DNA from: Muscardinus avellanarius | Lineage: Eukaryota; Chordata; Mammalia; Rodentia; Gliridae | Direction: 5' to 3' | DNA: 64,000 bases | NCBI GenBank assembly: GCA_963383645.1 | Contig: OY726566.1 | Span: forward strand, 99,154,302-99,218,301 | Shown here: positions 56,594 to 64,000 of the stretch, piece after piece | Position numbering within the stretch: the first letter of the stretch is position 1 | How the letters are laid out: every line of letters begins with the position of its first letter | The notes under the pieces: model-generated | Database searches by the model: none | What the model was told of the DNA's origin: nothing | Seen by the model: the letters and a program-made list of their open reading frames with translations, nothing else | Made by a program: the position numbers and the translations under genes

Positions 56594-56667
56594 AGCTGGG
56601 AGTACAGCTCAGTGGCAGAGCACTTGCCTATCATGTGGGAGGCCCTGGATTCCCTCTCCAGCACCAC
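56594..56667 (+). mobile_element. ID element (stand-alone)
   Basis: GCTGGGAGTACAGCTCAGTG, GCAGAGCACTTGCCTATCAT, GTGGGAGGCCCTGGATTCC and CCAGCACC, then an A-rich tail. A complete BC1/ID-type monomer. Confidence 0.88.
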
Positions 56668-56946
56668 AAAACAAAAGAAACAATAATGACAACAATAAAA
56701 ATGACCAAGGGATTCCTGGGCAGAGAGGATTCCCTGATGGCTTGTAATATACCTTTTTAAATGTGGTCCATGTCTGAAAAACACTGTCGAGATACTGGGG
56801 CCTAATTCCATCACACATCACCATGAAACACTTCTTCCTGAGACCAGAAGCTGCTATCAGTGCAAGAGGCCAGGCTTCCTCTCTTCCTGGCACAGGATAC
56901 CCAGAACAGCACAACAAGCTTGTGGTCAGTTAAGGGTCCAAAATCT

Positions 56947-57397
56947 TTTTTTTTTTTTTTTTTTTTTGCGGGTCTGGGGATGGAGCCCAGGGACATTCGA
57001 CCTCCAAACTACACCCTCTGCCCTATTTTTTTATTCTTTATTTTATTTTATTTTATTTTGGTGGTACTAGGGGTAGAACCCAGAGGCTTTCTACCTCCGG
57101 GCTATACTCCCAGACCTATTTTATATTCTATTTGGAAACAGGGTCTCACTAAGTTGCTGAGAGCCTCACTAAGTAGCTGAGGCTGGCTTTGAACCTACGC
57201 GATCCTCCTGTCTCAGCCTCCCAAGCGCGGGGATTACAAGTGTGCGCCACCACGCTTGGCCTTTCTTTATTTTTGAAACTGGGTCTCACTGAGTTGCAGA
57301 GGGCCTCACTAAGTGGCCGAGGCTGTCCACGAACCATGATCCTCAGGTCTCAGCCTCCCGAATGCTGGGATTAAAAGTGTGCGCCACCACGCCTGGA
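56947..57397 (-). mobile_element. B1-dID SINE split in its linker by another
   Basis: Poly-T and ID box (GCGGGTCTGGGGATGGAGCC) at left; B1 half resumes at 57263 (TTCTTTATTTTTGAAACTGG). Flanks CCAAAATCTTTTT and CCAAAAATCTTTTT form the TSD. Confidence 0.93.
57060..57260 (-). mobile_element. B1-dID SINE nested in a linker
   Basis: GGTGGTACTAGGGGTAGAAC to GTGCGCCACCACGCTTGGCC, long-B1 type, inserted in the outer (TTTTA)n linker. Confidence 0.93.
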
Positions 57398-57966
57398 TAA
57401 GGCTCCAAAAATCTTTTTAATGTGAGTTATTGCAGGTCATCTATGGTCTGAGTGACTCAATTTTAATTTGAAATATAAATCCATATGGTTATATCCTTTG
57501 GTTTTCATGTTATGTTTATCAAGCCTACAAGTGTGTCCAAATGAGTTTTATGATTTAGTATCACTTAACATTGAGATAACTTTGATACATGAACATGGGT
57601 GTGAAGCTCAGTGTATTTTGTATAGGTATGCACCCACGTGACCATCACCCCTGCGAGATACAGAGTGTCTCCAGTGCTCCAGAGGGTTCCCTCATGCCAC
57701 TCCCTACCCTTCCCATCCAGAGTCAGCCACTCCACTGACATCTACCACTAATGGCTTCCTTTTTTCTGCTCTTGAATTTTATGTAAATGAAAACTTATAG
57801 TATGTGTCCTTCTGTTCTGGCTTTTTTTTTTCTCAACAGGTCTGTGAGATTCATCTATATTATGTAGTGAAATGCATTAGTTCATCTTTCTTATTGCTAT
57901 TTAGTATTCTAGCATAAAATACTCAATTTACTCTTCTGTTTTTAGACATTTAGTTTGTTTCCAGAC

Positions 57967-58179
57967 TTTTCTTTTTTTATGGGTCTGGGGATGGAACCCA
58001 GGGGCAATCGACCTCCGAGCTACACCCCCTGCCCTATTTTTTATTCTTTTATTTTGAGTCAGGGTCTCACTGAGTTGCAGAGGGCCTCACTAAGTAGCTG
58101 AGGCTGTCCGCGAACCGTGATCCTCAGGTCTCAGCCTCCCGAATGCTGGGATGACAAGCGTGCGCCACCATGCCCGGCA
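57967..58179 (-). mobile_element. B1-dID SINE in L1, 11-bp TSD
   Basis: TGTTTCCAGAC at 57956-57966 and 58180-58190. GGGTCTGGGGATGGAACCCA box. Confidence 0.94.
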
Positions 58180-59402
58180 TGTTTCCAGACATTTAGTTTG
58201 CTTTTACTGTTATGAATGAACTTGCTATAGACATATCAGAAAGTGCACTTTGCACCTGCTCCTAGGAGCGGAATTGCTAGGCTGCAGGCAGGTATGCATG
58301 TATGACTTTCATACATAGCGCAGAATGGTTTTCTGAGGCGGCTGAGAAAGGTGATGTCCCCACTGGCCCTGGAACAGAGCTCCAGTCAGTTGGTCCATGC
58401 CCTAGTCCACACCACCTCAACATTGTTTATAATTATATTCTGGGTGGCAGCGGATCTCACTGTGCTTTTAATTTGTGTTTATCCACTGAGGAGCGAGGCT
58501 GTGCACCTTTCTGTACACTCACTGGCCACACAGACGTGTCCCTTTGTGCCTCGGAAGCCTTTTCTCGTTTTTCAAAGGTGTCTGACTTTTTCTGATCCGT
58601 TTATTGTCATCCACACGTGCCCTGCTGAGTCTTTGTAGATGGGAGCATTGTGACTCTCTTCCGAGTCCAGGGTTTGCTGCTCTGTCTCCTAATGGCGTTT
58701 GTTGACAGTAAAGTCAGGGTGATCAGAGTCTTCTTTTGTGGTTCTGCTTTTGATATTCCGCTTTAGATGCCTACTTCCAAGGTCACAAAGGTATTCTTCT
58801 AGAAGTTGTGCTTTACCTTTCCTGCCTAAGACTAGGATTCACCTCCAATTCCTTTTGTACATGACAAAGGTTCGGGTCTGTGTTGATATCCAAATGCCCT
58901 GGTACCACTTATTCAGGAGACCACCCAATCCCAACTTAGTGGAACGTGCCCTTGTTATAACTCAGAGACCAGAGGGATGCATTTATTTCTGGACTTGATC
59001 TCATGCCCTTGGTCGATTTTCTTATCGGGCCACCCATATCACACTCTTTCAATAGCATGGCGTCATAATAAACCTTGGAAGATGGAGGTGCAAATTCTCC
59101 CCATGTATTCCAGTCCTTTGATTCCATGTGTACATTTTTGAGTAACCTTGTCAATTTTTGAAGAACTGATAGCGTAACCATATTGAGTTTTCTAACACAC
59201 AAATGTGGATTCTCTCTTCATCTAGTTGTTCTTTAATTTAGCTTAGAAATGTTTTATAGTTTCAGTGTAGAGATCCTAACAGTCTTTGTTATATTTGTTC
59301 TTGAATATTTGGTAGTTTTATCATTATTGTAAGCTGTATTTTTAAAATTTTGCTTTGCAATTAGTCTTTTACCCTTGTATAGGAATAAAACAGTCTTTTT
59401 TA

Positions 59403-59586
59403 GCCAGGCATGGTGGTATATAACTGTAATCCCAGTACTTGGGAGGCTGAGACCAGAAGACCACAGGATTGAGGACAGCCTCTGTAAGTAGTAAGACACA
59501 TATACCTAGTGAGACCCTGTTTTGAACCAAAAGTTAAAAAGGGCTGGGGTGTAACTCAGAGGTAGAATGCCCCTGGGTTCATTCCC

Positions 59587-59589
<3 letters not shown>
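59403..59589 (+). mobile_element. B1-dID SINE
   Basis: GCCAGGCATGGTGGTATATA start, ID box GGGCTGGGGTGTAACTCAGA, ends TTCCCAAGTAC. Inserted in the L1. Confidence 0.9.

Positions 59590-59641
<52 letters not shown>
59590..59641 (+). repeat. (AC)n grown from SINE end
   Basis: About 25 AC units directly continuing the SINE terminus AAGTAC. Confidence 0.97.
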
Positions 59642-61039
59642 ACATACACACAAGAAATAAAAGAGTTTTTGTTATGATAAACTTGTACCCAACAATCTTA
59701 TGAATATTAATTCTAATAGTTATTTTTAGTTATTTTTGGATTTTCTGTCTCACACAATCATGCCATCTATAAGTTGTTTTGTTTCTTACATCCCAATTTT
59801 TACATATTTCTTGTCTTTTTCTTGCCATATCATATTCTCTATAATGTCAAATTCAAGCGTGATAGTGAACATAATTGTCTTGTTTCCAATCTTGGGAGGT
59901 GTTAGGTGTTTCACTATTGAGTACGATGTTAGCTGAAGGTTTATAAATGTCACTCTTCAGGTTGAGAAATTTCCCCTAGATTCATAGTCCACTGAGAGTC
60001 ATGATCGTGTAGAGGTGCTGGATTTCATCAAATATTTTTCCTGCCTCTATTGACATTTTATGTTTTCTCCCTTACTCCGTTAATACAGCAGGTGACACCG
60101 CTTGCTCTTCAAAGGTACATTTCTAGGATAAATCCCTTGTGGTCTCAATGAATTATTCTTTCAGCATTATCACTGGATTCTATTAGCTAATATTTTTAAA
60201 TTTTTGCATCTCTGTTCATGAGAAATAGTGACCTGTCATTTTTCTTTCCTGCAAGTCTTTATCAGATATTGGAATCGGCCTGTGCTGGCTTGTGAGAAGG
60301 AGGTCCAGTTTAATGTTCGGTTGTGACCCCGTGCACGTCAGTCTGCTCAGCTGAGATTTCTGCGAATCAGTCATTAACTATGACAATGGCAAATACAACG
60401 TTCAATTGGACCGAGCGAAGTGCAGGAGCCGGTGGGTCTCTGTTTGCTTCTAGACGGACAGAGTTCTATTTGTCTTTGGTTGCTCTACCAGCCAAAGGAA
60501 TTATTTACCCACCCATTAATTTTCCCCTTCCCCTGTAAGAATGTCCTTGGAGATCATAAAATGTTTTGTTTCCCACATTTCTAGATCTCCCTATGGAAGA
60601 AAAAACAATGAGGTTACTTGGGCACTACTTGCTGTGAGTGAACTTATACTGACTCTTCAAAATCACTTTTTAAAAATAATCATTTGGAAGTGAGTGTGAG
60701 ATGCTGTCTGTATGGGAGCCTCGGAGTGCGGTCCAGGCAATAGGACTTCCTCCTCAGGGAGGTATTTTCTCAGCTGCATTCTACAGGGTGAAAAGGAGCA
60801 GACAAAGGAGAAAGGGAATCAGAGTGGGACCGAGACCTTCAGGTAAAGAGAAAATCTAGTTTATGAGAAGGCCAGCCCCTTGAGAGATGAGTCAAGGTAC
60901 CAAAAAAATAAACCTGCATGCCAGGAATGGCTCAAATTGCTTCTAACACATTAACTCGGTTAATTACCCAGTTGTTCAGTCCAAACCCCTTTCCTGTCTT
61001 TCTTCCACCACACCCAATCTATCAGGAAATCCTGTTGAC

Positions 61040-61660
61040 TCTGCCTTCCAGAGCATGCCGGATCTAAATGACTGTCCTTCTGTCTCTGTGGCCATCAGCC
61101 TGGGTTGGGCCACCACCCTCTCTCTCCTGGACCTTGTGCTCCTCCTGATGGCTCTGCCTGCCTCCTCCCTGGGTCCCCACAATCTATTCTCGACACCAAA
61201 ACGCCGATTCCTTAAAATACAAGTCAACTCAAGACACACCTCTGTTCATAACTCTGCGATGCCCATGTTGTTCAGAGTAGAAGACCTGCGGAGACCCTTC
61301 ACACACAGCCCTGGGGCCTCCCCGACCCTGGTCCCTCCCTCCTCTCCAGCACCAGCTCATCTGCTCTTAGCAGGCTTGCTGTGGTGGTTCTCTGGAGCTA
61401 GACGTCCCCTCCCCACTGGCTCCCATGAGCTTTGCTCAAATGTCACCTGTTCCAAGAGCCGGAGGCCGACAGATCCATTTAATATCATGCCTTTCCCTGT
61501 TCCCACCGACTACACAATTTACTTCTTATGTGTTTTGTCTGCCTTCTCCCACTGGAATTAATGAGGCCAGGAGACTTTGGTTTGTTTCCAAATCTTTTCC
61601 AAGCACTTAAAGAAGGGCCTGGAACATACCAGGCCCTCAATAAATAGTTAAGTGAGAAGC
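61040..61660 (+). repeat. L2 3' region
   Basis: GCTTTGCTCAAATGTCACCT (61430-61449), then TTACTTCTTATGTGTTTTGT, then GGAACATACCAGGCCCTCAA and TAAATAGTTAAGTGA. This is the expected L2 order; the 5' part before 61230 is weak. Confidence 0.6.
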
Positions 61661-61684
61661 TTCGCAGCCATAGTGAGAGTTATG

Positions 61685-61745
61685 GAATCATTTCCAGTTC
61701 ACAGACTGAGAAACTGAGGCCAGAAAAACCCGCTTTAAAGGCAGG
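61685..61745 (-). repeat. MIR-like fragment
   Basis: TTCACAGACTGAGAAACTGA followed by GGCCAGAAAAACCCG is the reversed MIR segment. Confidence 0.5.
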
Positions 61746-61799
61746 CCACGCTCCCTAGACCATACTGTGACTGCTTCACTATCTTGCCCAAGCCTGGGG

Positions 61800-62230
61800 T
61801 AGTGTCTCAGTCAACATTCTCCCCGTTATAATCCAAAGACCTGACTGTGTAACTTGGGAAGGAAGATTTATTTGCTCACAGGTTTCTTGGGGATTTGAGG
61901 GTTCAGTCCATGTGAGACCAGGGACTGTGCATCTCAGAACATGGTGGCAGGAAGCAGAGAGAGGGAGGACGCAAGGGTTCAATTTCACATCATGGAGGCC
62001 GGAAGCTAAAAGGAGCAAGCAACCAAAGGAATTCCAAGATACACGCATAATCCCTAAGGCCGCACCCCCAGGCCCCCTTCTCTAGCCATAGCCCACCGGC
62101 CTAGGTTACCACGCAGATAAACCCACTCCAATGGATTAATCTACTGACGAGATTATCACCCTCACGACCTAACTGTATCAACCTTGAGCTCTTCAGGGGC
62201 CATTCGATACCTGACCATAAGAGGTAGACA
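61800..62230 (-). mobile_element. LTR fragment, same family as 2440-2875
   Basis: TCAGTCAACATTCTC, GATTTGAGGGTTCAGTCCAT, GTGGCAGGAAGCAGAGAGAG, CACTCCAATGGATTAATCTA and GATTATCACCCTCACGACCT parallel the copy at 2.4 kb in order and orientation. Confidence 0.55.
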
Positions 62231-62426
62231 GTGTGGCCTGGGCTTCCAGAAAGCCCCACTCATGCCTTCAGATGATCACTGCAAAGAATTGGCAAGAGCC
62301 TGCTGGGTCTTGTAAACCAAGTTAGAAAATTTGTATAAGGAGAAGCTGTCAGACAGGGCTAGGTTGGTGAGTTTTTTAAATATATTTTTAACTAGTTTTA
62401 AAACAAAAGTTTTACATAATAGGATG

Positions 62427-62429
<3 letters not shown>

Positions 62430-62485
<56 letters not shown>
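62430..62485 (+). repeat. (GA)n
   Basis: About 27 GA units. Confidence 0.97.
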
Positions 62486-62489
<4 letters not shown>

Positions 62490-62508
62490 AGAATATGTGT
62501 GTGTGTGT

Positions 62509-62727
62509 TACTGAAGACTGAACCTAGGGGCATTCTACCTCTGAGCTATACCTCCAACCCTATTTTATTTTTTTATTTTGAAACAAGGTCTCACTACTTA
62601 TTTTTTTTTTTTATTTTGAAACAGGGTCTCGCTAAATTTCTGAGGCTAGCCTCAAACTTACAACCCTCCTGTCCCGGCCTCCCAAGCACTTCCCAGAACT
62701 TTACAGGCATGCACCCGTGTGCCTGAC
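62509..62727 (-). mobile_element. B1-dID SINE
   Basis: Reverse ID (TGAACCTAGGGGCATTCTAC) and reverse B1 with a duplicated ATTTTGAAACA linker segment; ends ATGCACCCGTGTGCCTGAC. Confidence 0.88.
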
Positions 62728-63376
62728 ATATTTTGATAATGTGCCCACTCTATAAGGTTTAAATCAGTTTAAACATGCCTATCTTCTCAAACATTTATCA
62801 TTTCTTCACCTTAAAAAAAAATTCAATATCCCTTCTTCTAGCTTTTAGAGATATGCAATACTTGTTATTTAAGTCCACCCTACTGTGCAATAGTGCCCCA
62901 AAACTTCTCGGTCCTGTCTCACTGTAACTCGGTACCCACTGGTCAACCTTCCCCAGACTCCCTCCCCTTGCCTCTCCCCAGCCTCTGATAACTCCCATTC
63001 CACTCCCAACTTCTGTAGCACCAACAACAAGGTCCCGTTGACTACAGTGTAGAGAATGGACGAGCAGGCTCACGCTGGAGGCAGAGAGGGGTGCTGGGCT
63101 CATGGTGACCCACGCCCGGGCAGTGGCTCGGGGACCAAGAGAGGTGGCCCGTCTCCCCGTCCAAGACTTCAGAGATGTGACACACAGGATTTTGGCAGTA
63201 AGAGAAGATGATTCAGGTTTGGGGTCTGGGTTAGAATAAGTTTTTCAAACTTTTTTTTTTTTGGACATGACTTACAATAAAAAATAGATTCCCCATGTTG
63301 ACACAGAACACACACACTTTTTGAATATGCTCAACAACAAAATACAGACCCTCACCTGTTAAATGCTTTATTTCCC

Positions 63377-63452
63377 CCAGTGTTGGGGACTGAACCCAGG
63401 GCTCCACACGCACCAGGCGAGTACTCTTACACTGAGCCACACTCCAGTTCTC
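63377..63452 (-). mobile_element. ID element (stand-alone), reversed
   Basis: TGTTGGGGACTGAACCCAGG, CTCCACACGCACCAGGCGAG, TACTCTTACACTGAGCCACA and CTCCAG. A reversed BC1/ID monomer with a full centre. Confidence 0.85.
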
Positions 63453-64000
63453 TATTTTGGAATCTATTCTGTTTCTTTTTTCTATTTCTTTTTCTTAAGC
63501 ACCGGTTTCCGCTCACTATGTTGATTTTGTGATGGGTTCCGGTCTTCAGTCTGGAAACCCCTGGCCAGAGTTGTCTCCCCAGAGACTCGGCACACAGCTC
63601 CAGGATGACAGGCAGCAGTCAGAAAGCCCTGGCTCCCTGGTCCTCTTTTCCCAAGACCCGAGTCCCCTTCCTGCCCTTCAAAGTTACCAATCTGCCCCCC
63701 ACTCCTTCAGGGAAAGCCCTCAGGACCTTTAAAGGTACCGCTCTGTACATGTAACAGGTAGACATGTGGACAGGGCTGGGAGGGGGCAAGGGCACGTTGT
63801 CTAACAGGTCAGAGTTCCAGCTTTGCAAAATGAGAAAAGCTCTGTGGATGGGTGGTGGTGATGGCTGTCCCAAAAGGTGGATGTTCTTTATACTACTGAA
63901 CCGTTTTCTGAAAAATGGTTAAGAGGGTACATTTTAGGTTACATATATTTTGCCACAATTTTTAGAAACTAGGTGTAAGCAAACTCGGTTTTTAAAATGT
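63453..64000 (+). other. Single-copy intron tail
   Basis: No recognised repeat apart from a T-rich start and no credible ORF. 63870-64000 has weak mobile-element-like text (GGTACATTTTAGGTTACATA) without a firm assignment. Confidence 0.5.

Larger units (their letters stand above)
57570..60300 (-). mobile_element. Ancient L1 (L1M-like) 3' half, split by two SINEs
   Basis: Reverse text in consensus order: TCTGTGAGATTCATCTATAT, ATGAATGAACTTGCTATAGA, AGGAGCGGAATTGCTAGGCT, ACCACTTATTCAGGAGACCA, TATTTCTGGACTTGATCTCA and ATTTTTGAGTAACCTTG. The 59200-60300 part is ORF2-like but weak. No coding potential left. Confidence 0.75.

Overview
This window is mammalian nuclear DNA, most likely from a squirrel-type rodent. 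The evidence is its dominant repeat: about 45 copies of a SINE whose 5' part is 7SL-derived B1 and whose 3' part is an ID-like, tRNA-derived box. That is the B1-dID composite known from squirrels, dormice and related rodents. A rodent L1 with a distinctive 3' UTR, many (CA)n and (GA)n microsatellites, and GT-AG introns agree. No bacterial, phage, plasmid or CRISPR content is visible.

The only host gene I can support is TBXAS1 (thromboxane A synthase, CYP5A1) on the + strand. Three consecutive internal coding exons are present: 3135-3228 (94 bp), 7272-7324 (53 bp) and 46173-46269 (97 bp). They have clean splice sites and compatible phases, and together encode one uninterrupted piece of the N-terminal third of the P450. 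The sizes match coding exons 2-4 of the CYP3/CYP5 gene plan. Everything else is intron: the end of the upstream intron (1-3134), a 4.0-kb intron, a 38.8-kb intron, and more than 17.7 kb of the next intron. No later exon was found before base 64000.

The introns are a layered repeat archive. The oldest layer is L2, MIR and possible hAT fragments. Above it lie eroded L1 pieces (5.3-6.3, 12.1-12.8, 22.0-23.1, 27.2-27.9, 42.7-44.4 and 57.6-60.3 kb) and LTR fragments of MaLR type (2.4, 13.9, 24.4, 40.5, 51.9 and 61.8 kb). The youngest layer is B1-dID and ID SINEs, often nested or stacked on one target site, plus a few younger L1 insertions.

Three structures stand out. (1) A 2.77-kb minus-strand L1 at 26884-29656, flanked by a 15-bp target-site duplication, has a complete 5' UTR, an intact 320-codon ORF1 and an L1 3' end. 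In place of ORF2 it has about 0.9 kb of unrelated sequence, including an antisense piece of an older L1. This is the layout of a 'half-L1' (HAL1-like) non-autonomous element. (2) At 31711-32169 a retroposed copy carries 222 bp of non-SINE sequence plus its SINE. It is duplicated from 34535-34971 and headed by the first ~21 bases of another SINE, so it looks like SINE-mediated 5' transduction. (3) The same locus was hit three times at one target sequence. A tight cluster of five TAATTA motifs in the first 105 bases is unexplained by repeats.
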